From Listeria swaminathanii (GTDB lineage Bacteria > Bacillota > Bacilli > Lactobacillales > Listeriaceae), in NCBI RefSeq assembly GCF_014229645.1, contig NZ_JAATOD010000002.1, forward strand, positions 310,001 to 374,000: DNA of 64,000 nt, in the 5' to 3' direction. The notes beneath the pieces were generated by a model that saw only the letters and a list, made by a program, of their open reading frames with translations, searched no databases and was not told where the DNA came from. Below are positions 8,453 through 17,798 of this stretch, one piece after another. Position numbers and translations under genes: made by a program. Numbering within the stretch: the first letter of the stretch is position 1; every line of letters begins with the position of its first letter.

Positions 8453-9595
8453 ATGGCGATTATTAAGAACGTGAATGTTTGCAAAGAAAATGAATTAATA
8501 AATGTCACAGTTATTACAGAAGGAAATCTGATAAAAGAAGTTTTCCCAAGCAATAAAATTACTCCCGAAAAGTATTCAAAAGAGCCAATTTTTGATGGAA
8601 ATGGTCAGTTGCTCATTCCTGGAATGATTGACGTTCATATTCACGGGGCAAAAAATCATGATATGATGGATGGCTCAACAGAAAGCATTCAAGCTGTTTC
8701 TGTGGCTTGTGCGGAAACAGGATGTACTAGCTTCTTAGTAACATCGGTTAGTTCCTCATTTGAAGACTTAATTCAAATGATTAGACAAACAAAAAAAGTG
8801 ATTGGAAAAGAGCAAGGTGCAAAAATTGCAGGAATTCACTTAGAAGGCCCCTACCTTAATATCGAAAAAAAGGGAATGCAAAATCCAGCCCATTTAAGAC
8901 ACCCAGACCTAATAGAAATGAAAAAGATTTTCGATGAAGCAGATGGCCTAATTAAAATGGTAACGATTGCTCCAGAATTGCCCGGCGGCATCGAACTCAT
9001 TGACTTCTTGAAAAAAAGAGGCGTTGTTGTTGCCATTGCGCATTCCAATGCAACTTATGAAGAGGCGCAAGATGCTTTTGAAAAAGGAGCATCTCATATC
9101 ACTCATTGCTTCAACGCTATGCCGACAATCCATCACCGCGCACCAGGACTTGTTACAGCGGCTTTGGAAAATGATTCGGTTAGCGTTCAAACCATAGTAG
9201 ACGGGGTCCACCTTCACCCTGGGATTGTGCGTCTCATTCATAAAATTAAAGGACCAGATAAAATGGTGCTCACAACCGATGCCCTTCAAGCTATGGGAGT
9301 TGGTGATGGCGAGTATATTTTTGGCGGTCACCAAGTAACTGTTAAGGAAGGAATAGCACGCTTAAATGACGGGACATTAGCTTCAAGTACCGTGACAATG
9401 AATAAATCTTTAAGGTTAAGTACTGAGTTTGGTATTCACTTACAAGACTCTATACAAATGGCAACAAGTACACCCGCAGCTATTTTAGGCATGAAAAAAT
9501 TGGGTCGAATTGAAAAAGGTTATATCGCTGACTTAGTTTTACTTGATGAAAAATTTGAGGTTCTAAATACATGGATTAATGGCGAAATATACTAA
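8453..9595 (+). CDS. nagA: N-acetylglucosamine-6-phosphate deacetylase
   Basis: 380 aa from ATG 8453; an in-frame GTG at 8444 lies too close to AAAGGA to be used well. The enzyme deacetylates GlcNAc-6-phosphate to glucosamine-6-phosphate. Amidohydrolase-fold motifs are all present: HIH (residues 62-64), metal-binding Glu131 in HLEGPYL, His197 in AHSNA, His218 in HCFNAM, and catalytic Asp276 in TTDALQAMG. It is translated with the preceding DeoR regulator. From memory, Listeria carries a second nagA with nagB elsewhere, so this copy may serve another amino-sugar route. Confidence 0.95.
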   Translation: MAIIKNVNVCKENELINVTVITEGNLIKEVFPSNKITPEKYSKEPIFDGNGQLLIPGMIDVHIHGAKNHDMMDGSTESIQAVSVACAETGCTSFLVTSVSSSFEDLIQMIRQTKKVIGKEQGAKIAGIHLEGPYLNIEKKGMQNPAHLRHPDLIEMKKIFDEADGLIKMVTIAPELPGGIELIDFLKKRGVVVAIAHSNATYEEAQDAFEKGASHITHCFNAMPTIHHRAPGLVTAALENDSVSVQTIVDGVHLHPGIVRLIHKIKGPDKMVLTTDALQAMGVGDGEYIFGGHQVTVKEGIARLNDGTLASSTVTMNKSLRLSTEFGIHLQDSIQMATSTPAAILGMKKLGRIEKGYIADLVLLDEKFEVLNTWINGEIY

Positions 9596-9636
9596 ATTGG
9601 CTTGCTTACTATCATCAAAGGAGTGGATTATAAAAT

Positions 9637-10434
9637 ATGCCGTTATTCAAACACGAAGGAATTGATTTTAACTATGAAATACAAGGAGCAGGTATCCCCT
9701 TTTTATTTCTTCATGGACTAGGTGATAATTTAAAATTTGCTTTTGAAACATTTAATAATGATGAAAAAATCCAATTAATTTCATTGGATCAAAGAGGTCA
9801 TGGGAAAAGCGGACATGATTCCAGAAAACTTAGCTACGATAGATTGGCGAATGATGCATTGGCGTTAATGGATTATTTAGGAATACAGCGTTTTTATGTT
9901 GGAGGATTATCTATGGGGGCTGGTGTTGCAGTGAATTTGGCTGTTCACAAGACAAATAGAGTGCTGGGACTTATATTACTTAGAAGTTCTGCGACAGATG
10001 AACCAATGAAAAAAGAAGTGATAGAATGGTTTAGTACCGTAAGTAAGTATTTGCCAATGAAAAATGGCACACAGTTATTTGAGAAGGATCCGATATTTCC
10101 ATCGATAAAAGATACCTACCCTAAAGCAATTGATACTTTTAAGCGATATTTTAAAGATGACGCCTCTGTTAATTACAATAAAAAATTTATTGATATACCT
10201 AGCGATAGCCCAATAAAAAGTAAAAATGAATTAACTAATTTAACAATCCCCACACTTATACTTGCAAATAACTATGATGTGATCCATCCAATAGAATACA
10301 GTTTATTTTATGCACGTAATATTGAAAATGCAAGTTATTATGAGCTCACGCCTAAGACCGTTGATGCAGAGAAACATAAATTGGAAATAGATACCTATAT
10401 TAATACCTTCATCATCCGTAGCTCAAAAAACTAG
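9637..10434 (+). CDS. alpha/beta-fold hydrolase
   Basis: 265 aa. The oxyanion-hole HGLG (residues 26-29), the nucleophile elbow GLSMG with Ser92, the acid in the NNYDVIHP region, and a C-terminal HK where the catalytic His is expected support an alpha/beta hydrolase. The substrate is unknown. It follows nagA by 41 bases with its own AAAGGAG site and may be the last gene of that operon. The terminator at 10460-10517 follows. Confidence 0.88.
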   Translation: MPLFKHEGIDFNYEIQGAGIPFLFLHGLGDNLKFAFETFNNDEKIQLISLDQRGHGKSGHDSRKLSYDRLANDALALMDYLGIQRFYVGGLSMGAGVAVNLAVHKTNRVLGLILLRSSATDEPMKKEVIEWFSTVSKYLPMKNGTQLFEKDPIFPSIKDTYPKAIDTFKRYFKDDASVNYNKKFIDIPSDSPIKSKNELTNLTIPTLILANNYDVIHPIEYSLFYARNIENASYYELTPKTVDAEKHKLEIDTYINTFIIRSSKN

Positions 10435-10459
10435 GTCGTAATTTCATAAAGAAATAAAA

Positions 10460-10517
10460 AAGCAGAAATCATCTATATTCCATTTTTAGAAATGGCTTTA
10501 TACAATGATTTCTGCTT
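10460..10517 (+). terminator. bidirectional terminator between hydrolase and manA
   Basis: A 13-bp stem (AAGCAGAAATCAT, 10460-10472, with 10505-10517) encloses a 32-base loop and has A and T runs on both sides. The genes converge here. Confidence 0.85.
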
Positions 10518-10523
10518 ATTTTT

Positions 10524-11480
10524 TTATTTTACAGGAGGAGTAGAAACAATCGCTGTAATTTCGCCCGTTATTTCCCAAGCTTTCACTTCATTTGGTAAAA
10601 CGAAATGATCCCCTTTTTTAATCGCTTGCTCGTTACCAGCAATCGTAAGTACCGCTTCTCCGTCTAAAATACTAACTAACGTGTACGGCGCTTTTGCTGT
10701 AAATTCAGCCTTGCCATCCACATCCCATTTATAAACGCTAAAGAAGTCATTGGAAACAAAAGTCGTTTCTGTCAAACCACCGCGAGTTTCAGTATGAATA
10801 TCTAGTTTTGCATCCACGTGAGGTGCCGTCGTAACATCAATCGCTTTATCTAAATGAAGTTCACGCAAGTTTCCTTCTGCATCTTTACGGTCATAGTCGT
10901 ATACGCGGTAAGTCGTGTCAGAGCTTTGTTGTGTTTCTAGTACTAATGTGCCCGTACCTAATGCGTGAATCGTACCGCTTGGAACATAATAAAATTCACC
11001 TGGTTTAATTGCCACTTTACGAAGCAATTTATCCCATTCGCCATTTTTTGCCCAGCTAGCGAATTCTTCTTTGCTGGCTGCTTTGTGACCATATATTAAT
11101 TCCGCACCAGGAGCGCAGTCGATAATATACCAGCATTCCGTTTTGCCAAGTTCGCCGTTTTCATGTACTTTCGCGTATTCGTCATTTGGATGGACTTGTA
11201 CAGAAAGATCCGTATTCGCGTCCAAAATTTTCGTTAATAGCGGGAAAACTGCTTCTGTCGGATTACCAAAAAGTGCTGGGGTTTCTTGCCATAATTCGGC
11301 TAATGTTTTGCCTTTATATACGCCGTTTTTGATTACGGAAGGACCATTCGGATGAGCGGAAATCGCCCAGTCTTCTCCAGTAGTATCAGACGGGATATCA
11401 TAACCAAAGTAATCATGTAATTTCGTTCCACCCCAAATTCGGTCTTGAAAAACAGGGTTTAAAAACAATGCTTCTGTCAT
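10524..11480 (-). CDS. manA: mannose-6-phosphate isomerase, class I
   Basis: 318 aa, the short Firmicute form. It interconverts mannose-6-phosphate and fructose-6-phosphate. The zinc site is visible: QVHPND (His97), TECWY (Glu115) and GTIHALG (His172). The C-terminal jelly-roll half is present. It is monocistronic, between a convergent terminator and a short upstream gap. A second, much longer ManA-like protein is encoded at 47422-49164; this copy is the likely housekeeping enzyme. Confidence 0.95.
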   Translation of the reverse strand: MTEALFLNPVFQDRIWGGTKLHDYFGYDIPSDTTGEDWAISAHPNGPSVIKNGVYKGKTLAELWQETPALFGNPTEAVFPLLTKILDANTDLSVQVHPNDEYAKVHENGELGKTECWYIIDCAPGAELIYGHKAASKEEFASWAKNGEWDKLLRKVAIKPGEFYYVPSGTIHALGTGTLVLETQQSSDTTYRVYDYDRKDAEGNLRELHLDKAIDVTTAPHVDAKLDIHTETRGGLTETTFVSNDFFSVYKWDVDGKAEFTAKAPYTLVSILDGEAVLTIAGNEQAIKKGDHFVLPNEVKAWEITGEITAIVSTPPVK

Positions 11481-11559
11481 TATAAAATTACCTCCATTCC
11501 AGCGATTTTGCTGGGTTTTATCAATTAAAAGTATATACTAACTATCGCGAAGATGCTAG

Positions 11560-12291
11560 TCATTTCCCGCCTAAAAAGCCTCTTTCTTTTATTTGCTCGG
11601 TTAAATTTGGGTAATATGGTCTGTCATAAAATTTCGCTAAACGTTCCGTATAAGAAACAAAGCCTTCCCGCTCAGAAAACGGAATAATTTCTTGGTCATA
11701 CGCTTCGAGTAAAGGCATCGCATCGGTTTCGTACGTTTCTTCAAAATAAACTGCTTCTTTTGGCAAACGAGGTTTTACAGGCGCTTCGACATCCGGAACG
11801 CCAATACAAAGTCCAACAACCGGCATGACAAATTCTGGTAAATTCAGAAATTCAGATGTTGCCGTAATATTTCTACGCAAGCCTCCAATACAAATCGTCC
11901 CATAATCAAGTGATTCAGCAGCGGTTAAAGCATTTTGCATACACAGTCCGATATCGGTTGCCGCAACCATTAGTAAATCCTCTTCCGCGGCGATTTGGAA
12001 GCTTTTGCCGTGCATGTCACTCGCAACTTTTACGCGATGGAAGTCTGCTACAAAACAAAGAAATACGGAACATTCCGCTATGTATGGTTGATTTCCGCAA
12101 AGCTCAGCCATTTTATTTTTGCGTTCTTGATCTTTAATCGCAATAATGGAATAGTGTTGACCATTAATCCACGACGGGGCTGCTTGAGCTGCGCGGATGA
12201 TCGCATCTAGTTGTTCTTCTGGAATCTCGACCCCTTTTTTATACTTACGAAAAGAGCGATGATTTCTTAGCAAAGTTAATACGTCATTCAT
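11560..12291 (-). CDS. NADPH-dependent nitroreductase/FMN oxidoreductase (NfsA/Frp type)
   Basis: 243 aa from ATG 12291, chosen because AGGAGG lies 6 bases upstream; the longer reading to 12315 has no binding site. The N-terminal LLRNHRSFRKYKKG and IIRAAQAAPSWINGQHYSIIAIKD segments and the later YGTICIGGLRRN and GLCIGVPD segments are typical of FMN-binding nitroreductases of the NfsA/flavin reductase group. It probably reduces quinones, nitro compounds or free flavin in the cytoplasm. It is monocistronic. Confidence 0.9.
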   Translation of the reverse strand: MNDVLTLLRNHRSFRKYKKGVEIPEEQLDAIIRAAQAAPSWINGQHYSIIAIKDQERKNKMAELCGNQPYIAECSVFLCFVADFHRVKVASDMHGKSFQIAAEEDLLMVAATDIGLCMQNALTAAESLDYGTICIGGLRRNITATSEFLNLPEFVMPVVGLCIGVPDVEAPVKPRLPKEAVYFEETYETDAMPLLEAYDQEIIPFSEREGFVSYTERLAKFYDRPYYPNLTEQIKERGFLGGK

Positions 12292-12413
12292 ATTTATGCC
12301 TCCTAGATTTATCATTTAGTTAAAGTATAGCTTGTTTTTAAGCAATTGTTAATGTTTTCTCTTGTATTTCTGCCAGATATTTTCTACACTTAAAGAAAAA
12401 GAGGTGAAAAGAT

Positions 12414-12644
12414 GTGCGCCAACAACAAATAGATTTTAAATGGCTAGAAGACAACTTTCTGACTGCGAATGAAGCCGCGACTTACTTAGGCATATCTAAG
12501 CAAGCACTCCTTTCCTTAGCAAAACGCGATGTACTCCCCTTTACGAAAAAAGGAAACATGGTTCTTTTTCACCGTCTCGACATTGAACTACGACTAGAAA
12601 ATCAACAAAGCTTACGCGAAAAATACCGTCCGTTCGAAACCTGA
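12414..12644 (+). CDS. small helix-turn-helix (excisionase-type) protein
   Basis: 76 aa. It begins at GTG 12414; an ATG at 12412 is in another frame and meets a stop after six codons, while GAGGTG sits 7 bases before the GTG. Residues 16-55 (FLTANEAATYLGISKQALLSLAKRD, then FTKKGNMVLFHRLDIE) form the winged helix-turn-helix of MerR/excisionase-like DNA-binding domains. No phage genes surround it, so it is more likely a small chromosomal regulator than a phage excisionase. An inverted repeat CGTCCGTT/AACGGACG spans its stop codon (about 12627-12669) without a T run. Confidence 0.8.
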   Translation: MRQQQIDFKWLEDNFLTANEAATYLGISKQALLSLAKRDVLPFTKKGNMVLFHRLDIELRLENQQSLREKYRPFET

Positions 12645-12727
12645 ATTTCACAAACAGCGAAACGGACGAACTTCTTCCCATATGTTACACTTTAGTTAGT
12701 GATATTCTAAACAAGGAGTGATACATA

Positions 12728-13483
12728 ATGAATGAAGCAGTAAAAACGTTAGACGGTTGGTTTTGTCTACATGATTTCCGTTCGATTGACTGGGCAGCAT
12801 GGCGTGAATTAAATCCCGGCAATCAAGAACTTATGTTAAATGAGCTCAGCCATTTTTTAAGTGATATGGAAATTACTAAAAATATCGGTGAAGGCGAACA
12901 TACCATTTATAGCATCCTCGGTCAAAAAGCAGATTTAGTATTCTTCACGTTACGCGACTCCTTAGAATCTTTAAATGAAGTCGAAAATCGTTTTAATAAA
13001 TTAGCGATCGCTGACTACTTGTTACCAACTTATTCCTATATATCTGTGGTGGAACTAAGTAACTATCTTGCGTCCCATATGGCTGGCAGCGAAGATCCTT
13101 ATCAAAACAAAGGTGTTCGCGCCCGACTTTACCCAGCGCTCCCACCTAAAAAGCATATTTGTTTCTACCCAATGAGTAAAAAACGTGATGGCGCTGATAA
13201 CTGGTACATGCTTCCAATGGAAGAACGCCAGCAATTGATTCGTGACCACGGCTTGATTGGAAGAAGCTATGCTGGAAAAGTACAACAAATCATCGGCGGT
13301 TCCATCGGCTTTGACGACTACGAATGGGGCGTTACATTATTTTCAGATGATGCGCTTGAGTTTAAACGCATCGTAACAGAAATGCGTTTTGATGAAGCTA
13401 GCGCTCGTTATGCAGAATTTGGCTCTTTCTTCATCGGAAACCTACTACCGTCCGAAAACCTCTCCAAATTATTTACCATCTAA
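12728..13483 (+). CDS. hemQ: coproheme decarboxylase (HemQ/ChdC)
   Basis: 251 aa. It converts coproheme to heme b by two oxidative decarboxylations, the last step of the coproporphyrin-dependent heme pathway of Gram-positive bacteria. Residues known from the Listeria enzyme are all present at the published numbers: Arg133, catalytic Tyr147, Met149, Lys151, Trp159 and proximal heme ligand His174. Older annotations call the family chlorite dismutase-like, but the distal arginine of chlorite dismutases is not conserved. ATG 12728 follows AAGGAGTG. A terminator follows at 13491-13551. Confidence 0.97.
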   Translation: MNEAVKTLDGWFCLHDFRSIDWAAWRELNPGNQELMLNELSHFLSDMEITKNIGEGEHTIYSILGQKADLVFFTLRDSLESLNEVENRFNKLAIADYLLPTYSYISVVELSNYLASHMAGSEDPYQNKGVRARLYPALPPKKHICFYPMSKKRDGADNWYMLPMEERQQLIRDHGLIGRSYAGKVQQIIGGSIGFDDYEWGVTLFSDDALEFKRIVTEMRFDEASARYAEFGSFFIGNLLPSENLSKLFTI

Positions 13484-13490
13484 TAAATCC

Positions 13491-13551
13491 AAACCGAAAT
13501 TCTAGTAAATAAATCTACTTTTTATAGATTTATTTGTATAGATTTCGGTTT
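13491..13551 (+). terminator. intrinsic terminator after hemQ
   Basis: A two-part stem: outer AAACCGAAAT/ATTTCGGTTT (13491-13500 with 13542-13551) and inner AAATAAATCTA/TAGATTTATTT, followed by a T run. Confidence 0.9.
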
Positions 13552-13682
13552 TTTTACTTCATAAAACTAACATTATTGTAAGGATATCGCTGCCAATTGT
13601 CATTTGATACGATGGAACCAACCCTTTTTAGACGTTAGAATGGTAGATAGTAACGAATCTAGTTTTATAAGGAGCGAAAATA

Positions 13683-14450
13683 ATGGAGACAGTTTTACAA
13701 GCAAAAAATGTGAGAAAGATATACGGCAGTAAAGGAAATGTTTATACCGCACTTGAAAATATCAGTATTGATATTAAAGAAGGCGAATTTACAGGAATTA
13801 TGGGTCCTTCTGGTGCGGGTAAATCTACACTTTTGAACGTCTTATCTACTATTGATACGCCGACTTCTGGTGAGATTAGAATTTCCGGACAAGAACTTGA
13901 AAACATGAATGAACAACAAATGTCTACTTTCCGCCGTGATAAACTAGGTTTTATTTTCCAAGACTACAACTTACTAGATACACTAACGATTCGTGAAAAT
14001 ATTATCCTTCCACTTGCACTAGCTAAACGCCCGGTTAAAGAAATGGAAGAAAAGTTAGCAACAATTAGTACTAAATTCGGGATTACAGATATTCTGGATA
14101 AATACCCAAGTGAAATTTCAGGAGGTCAAAAGCAACGTACGGCTGCATCTCGAGCAATCATTACTTCACCAAGTTTAATTTTTGCTGATGAGCCAACTGG
14201 TGCGCTTGATTCCAAATCCGCAACAAACTTACTAGAAAGCTTACGTGATTTAAATGAACAAGATAAGGCGACTATCATGATGGTAACGCACGATGCCTTT
14301 GCTGCGAGTTTTTGTAAGCGAATATTATTTATCAAAGATGGGGAATTATATACGGAGATTTATCGTGGCAGCAAAACGCGTAAGGAGTTCTTCCAAAAAA
14401 TTCTAGATGTCCTTGCAAAACTGGGGGGCGACACAGATGACGTTATTTGA
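13683..14450 (+). CDS. anrA: ABC transporter ATPase, BceA/AnrA type
   Basis: 255 aa. Walker A GPSGAGKST (residues 41-49), signature SGGQKQR, Walker B LIFADEPTGALDS and a downstream H-loop TH are intact, of the MacB/BceA class. With the next gene it matches, from memory, AnrAB (lmo2114-2115), a VirR-regulated transporter conferring innate resistance to nisin and bacitracin. The next gene overlaps by 14 bases. No sensor kinase or response regulator is adjacent, in keeping with control by the remote VirRS system. The name is from gene order and family, not from a search. Confidence 0.9.
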   Translation: METVLQAKNVRKIYGSKGNVYTALENISIDIKEGEFTGIMGPSGAGKSTLLNVLSTIDTPTSGEIRISGQELENMNEQQMSTFRRDKLGFIFQDYNLLDTLTIRENIILPLALAKRPVKEMEEKLATISTKFGITDILDKYPSEISGGQKQRTAASRAIITSPSLIFADEPTGALDSKSATNLLESLRDLNEQDKATIMMVTHDAFAASFCKRILFIKDGELYTEIYRGSKTRKEFFQKILDVLAKLGGDTDDVI

Positions 14451-16377
14451 TTTAGCCAAGAAAAATATTCGACATAATTTCGTCCACTACTTTCTATACT
14501 TTGCGTCAATGATTTTTAGTATCATGATTTACTTCACTTTCCTTGTACTTTCTAAAGATCCAGCAGTTGTCGCGAGAATTGACCAATCATCCAAACTATC
14601 GACTGCATTCTCCAGCTCGTCCGTCATTTTACTTATTTTTGTAGCGATTTTTATCCTTTATTCCAACAACTTCTTCACCCGAAAACGGAAAAAGGAAATC
14701 GGACTATACTCTTTACTCGGCCTTCGTAAAAAAGAAATTGGCCGCATGTTATTTTATGAAAATTTCATTATGGGACTTGGTGCATTAATCGTTGGTATTC
14801 TTGCCGGCACACTACTTTCCAAAATTTTTGTAACAATCTTACTTAACCTTATCAATATCGATAATATCGGTGGTTTCGCCTTTTCATGGGGAGCTGTATT
14901 GCAAACCAGTGTTGTCTTTATTATCATCACGCTTTTCACTTCTTTTTCTGGTTATCGTATTATTTACCGCACGACTTTACTTGATTTATTCCATTCAGAA
15001 GCAAAACGCGAAAAAAGCCCAAAACCTTCTTTTATTTTGGCGCTACTTTCCGTCTTATTAATTGGACTAGGCTACTTTATCGCCGGACAGCCACTTGATT
15101 CCAAAGGATCACTTTGGGCAAAACTTGGCTTTTCTGTTGGCGCATTAGTTATTTTAGCATCGGTAATCATAGGTACTGCTCTTTTCATTACCTTCTTCCT
15201 ACCGTATTTGCTTAATAAACTTCGAAATAACAAACGGATTTTCTATAAAGGTAGTAATATTATCTCTACCTCTCAATTAACTTTTAGAATCTCCTCCAAT
15301 GCAAAAACGCTCATTATTATTTCTATTCTAAGCGCAACAACTCTTTCTGCTATAGGGACGATAAGTAGTGTTTACTATCAAGCAAATAATTCAGCAAATA
15401 CCTCTGCCCCGTCTAGTTTTGAATATGCTATACCTAACAATAGTGAAACAAACAAAAAAATTCTCGAAACGGCGGAAAGCGATCCAGACCACCCCGTAGA
15501 GTTTAAACAAAAAAGCAACTATTATATCGTTAAAGCAGAAGGCTCTCGCCCAGACTTTGTCGAGTATGATATAAATGAAGGTTTCCCAGTTATTTCTGAG
15601 TCAGATTACAATGGACTAGTTAAAGGTCAGGGCAATCCAGAAAATGCAGTAAAACTAAAAGAAAACGAAGCACAAATGGTACTATCTGTTACTTACAATG
15701 AAGCAGCGCAAAAAGAAATGATTGGCGAGAAATATACGCTTGCTTCTTCAGATAAACCAACGATCAAAATTAAATCTGTTGTCCAAAATTCACCAATCAG
15801 TACTGTTGCAGGCTTGCTCGTTCTTCCTGATAGTCAAGTCGAACAACTAGCGGCAGATTCAACTATCAAAGCTCACGGCGTCGAATCTATCTTGATTAAA
15901 GATCCAAAAGAAGCACAAGCCTTAGATAAAAAAATGCGTTCTGTCATTCCAAAAGACACAGATTTCACATCTTATACTAGTACTTACCAAGAAATCATCA
16001 CTGTAACAGGCGTACTCCTTTTCATCGGTATGTTCATCGGTTTTGTGTTCTTAGCAGCAACAGGAAGTATTATTTACTTCAAACAGCTGACGGAAGCTTA
16101 TAACGATATCGGCACATTTGATATCTTGAAAAAAATCGGTCTGACACGTAAAGACATTCGTAAAATTCTAGCTAAACAGTTACTAGTTGTCTTCTTAATC
16201 CCGCTAGTAATCGGTATTGCACACAGTAGTTTCGCGCTACTCGGCTTATCACACATGTTAGAATTAAATCTCACTTTACCAGTTATTATTTCTACTGGAA
16301 TTTACACGCTTATGTATATCATCTACTATTTCGTTACTTTAAATAGTTATACAAATATCGTGTTCGGGAAAAAATAA
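14437..16377 (+). CDS. anrB: ABC transporter permease, BceB/AnrB type
   Basis: 646 aa from ATG 14437, which has a G-rich site in the end of the ATPase gene; the longer reading from 14407 is unlikely. The layout is that of BceB permeases: about ten membrane helices with FtsX-like motifs, and one large extracellular domain of about 200 residues (roughly 320-510) between the middle helices, which in relatives recognises peptide antibiotics or their lipid II targets. It acts with the upstream ATPase. A bidirectional terminator follows. Confidence 0.92.
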   Translation: MTLFDLAKKNIRHNFVHYFLYFASMIFSIMIYFTFLVLSKDPAVVARIDQSSKLSTAFSSSSVILLIFVAIFILYSNNFFTRKRKKEIGLYSLLGLRKKEIGRMLFYENFIMGLGALIVGILAGTLLSKIFVTILLNLINIDNIGGFAFSWGAVLQTSVVFIIITLFTSFSGYRIIYRTTLLDLFHSEAKREKSPKPSFILALLSVLLIGLGYFIAGQPLDSKGSLWAKLGFSVGALVILASVIIGTALFITFFLPYLLNKLRNNKRIFYKGSNIISTSQLTFRISSNAKTLIIISILSATTLSAIGTISSVYYQANNSANTSAPSSFEYAIPNNSETNKKILETAESDPDHPVEFKQKSNYYIVKAEGSRPDFVEYDINEGFPVISESDYNGLVKGQGNPENAVKLKENEAQMVLSVTYNEAAQKEMIGEKYTLASSDKPTIKIKSVVQNSPISTVAGLLVLPDSQVEQLAADSTIKAHGVESILIKDPKEAQALDKKMRSVIPKDTDFTSYTSTYQEIITVTGVLLFIGMFIGFVFLAATGSIIYFKQLTEAYNDIGTFDILKKIGLTRKDIRKILAKQLLVVFLIPLVIGIAHSSFALLGLSHMLELNLTLPVIISTGIYTLMYIIYYFVTLNSYTNIVFGKK

Positions 16378-16381
16378 AAAC

Positions 16382-16415
16382 AAAAACCCTCTAACTTAAT
16401 CATTAGAGGGTTTTT
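16382..16415 (+). terminator. bidirectional terminator after anrB-type gene
   Basis: A 13-bp stem (AAAAACCCTCTAA, 16382-16394, with 16403-16415) has A and T runs on both sides. It serves the convergent gene ending at 16417 as well. Confidence 0.93.
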
Positions 16416-16416
16416 G

Positions 16417-17250
16417 TTATTTTTTCGCAATGTAAGCAAATATACTAGAGATAAAGGCAGATGCACCCATTAAGAACTGCATACCAAACACTTTTCGTTC
16501 GTTGCTACCAAATGTAATAGCCAAGTTTTCTTTGGCAAAATCAATCCAACTTGTGACCGACAAGTAATTCGTAAGTAAGATAAACGCCGCACCCATCAAA
16601 ATACCAATCAATAAATACGATACTTTACGCCAAGCAAGCACTGCCACCAAAAGAAAGACCACTGCCATAAGACAAGCAAAGTACCCATCTAGTGACGTTG
16701 TAAATAAATAACCTTCTTTAATATTATCCGAGTGTAGCTGTTTAAAAATCGTTACCGCCGCATAAATCGAAGTCACAGCTCCAAGAAGCGAGAAAAGCCC
16801 TGCTGCATAACGCCATTTTGTTTTCCAAGCTTGATCGGTTGTTACTTCTTTCGCTTGAAACTTAGGTCCAACAAGAATCGCAATCAACACCAAGACGCCC
16901 GCTATACATAATAACGTTCCAGACCATTCAAACGGCTGCGCGTACTCTAATTTCGCTAATATTCGAAGCTGATAATAATAAACCGAAAATCCTTGGAATA
17001 AAACAAAGCAAGCCACTAAAACTATACTAATGACACGAAAGCTTTCTTTTCTCATAAAAATAAAACCAACAATAAAAAGTCCTAAACCAAATAATAATAA
17101 CATCCAATAATTCCATACAAATACAAAACTATTTTCTTCTGCTGTAAAGTAACCAATAACTGCGCTCGTAAAACTATATAGCTGTGTTACGCCAAGTGCT
17201 ATTAGTAAACTAGCACATATTCCTCTCCATTTACTAGGCAATTCGCCCAC
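16417..17250 (-). CDS. eight-TM membrane protein of unknown function with internal duplication
   Basis: 277 aa, not recognised. About eight hydrophobic segments fall into two sets of four; the segment RGICASLLIALGVTQLYS near the N terminus resembles RYAAGLFSLLGAVTSIYA near residue 146, suggesting an internal repeat. The start is a GTG at 17250 with AGGAAGGG just upstream. It is convergent to the anrB-type gene and divergent from the acetyltransferase gene. No conserved catalytic motif is visible, so a structural or transport role is only a guess. Confidence 0.8.
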   Translation of the reverse strand: MGELPSKWRGICASLLIALGVTQLYSFTSAVIGYFTAEENSFVFVWNYWMLLLFGLGLFIVGFIFMRKESFRVISIVLVACFVLFQGFSVYYYQLRILAKLEYAQPFEWSGTLLCIAGVLVLIAILVGPKFQAKEVTTDQAWKTKWRYAAGLFSLLGAVTSIYAAVTIFKQLHSDNIKEGYLFTTSLDGYFACLMAVVFLLVAVLAWRKVSYLLIGILMGAAFILLTNYLSVTSWIDFAKENLAITFGSNERKVFGMQFLMGASAFISSIFAYIAKK

Positions 17251-17302
17251 TTCCCTTCCTATTTATGCCTTACCATGTTACCCTAACAAAGAGGTGATAA
17301 AA

Positions 17303-17764
17303 ATGAACTGGACCATCTGGAATAAAAGCCAACCAGTCCCGCTCCATCTATTGTTAGAGGCCGATCCTAGCGCAAAACAAATTGCGACATACTTCGACAA
17401 GTCTCACGTGTTCCAATTAGTACACGCTGATAACATCATCGGCATCGTTTGTTTATTACCACTAAATGAGCAGCAACTCGAAATCATGAATATTGCTGTT
17501 TCTTCTGAATACCGCAACCAAGGTATTGGCAAACAATTACTCGAAAAAGCGGTTGATTATGCGGTTCAAAATCATTTTTCAGAAATCATCGTTAAAACTG
17601 GAAATTCCAGTATCGATCAACTTGCCTTTTATCAAAAAAATGGCTTTCGAATGCAGCAGATTATGCCAAATTATTTCGTTGAGCATTATCCTGACCAAAC
17701 GATTATCGAAAATGGTATCGCCTGCCTTGATCAAATTATACTATCAAAAGAAATAAAATCCTGA
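17303..17764 (+). CDS. GNAT-family N-acetyltransferase
   Basis: 153 aa from ATG 17303, which has AGAGGTG upstream; the reading from 17294 starts within that site. The acetyl-CoA loop is visible as V..EYRNQGIGKQLLEKAVDYA (about residues 70-90), followed by the C-terminal FYQKNGF motif. The substrate is unknown. It is a single gene whose last codons form part of the terminator that follows. Confidence 0.88.
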   Translation: MNWTIWNKSQPVPLHLLLEADPSAKQIATYFDKSHVFQLVHADNIIGIVCLLPLNEQQLEIMNIAVSSEYRNQGIGKQLLEKAVDYAVQNHFSEIIVKTGNSSIDQLAFYQKNGFRMQQIMPNYFVEHYPDQTIIENGIACLDQIILSKEIKS

Positions 17765-17786
17765 TGAAGTTGATCATCAGGATTTT
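17755..17786 (+). terminator. bidirectional terminator between acetyltransferase and glmM
   Basis: A 13-bp stem (AAAATCCTGATGA, 17755-17767, with 17774-17786) includes the stop codon of the acetyltransferase gene and is followed by T6. It lies 12 bases from the end of convergent glmM. Confidence 0.9.
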
Positions 17787-17798
17787 TTGTTTGTTGTT

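Noticed and set aside
12414-12644. Phage excisionase and remnant prophage
   Set aside because: The small HTH protein has no integrase, phage genes or att repeats around it and sits between core genes.
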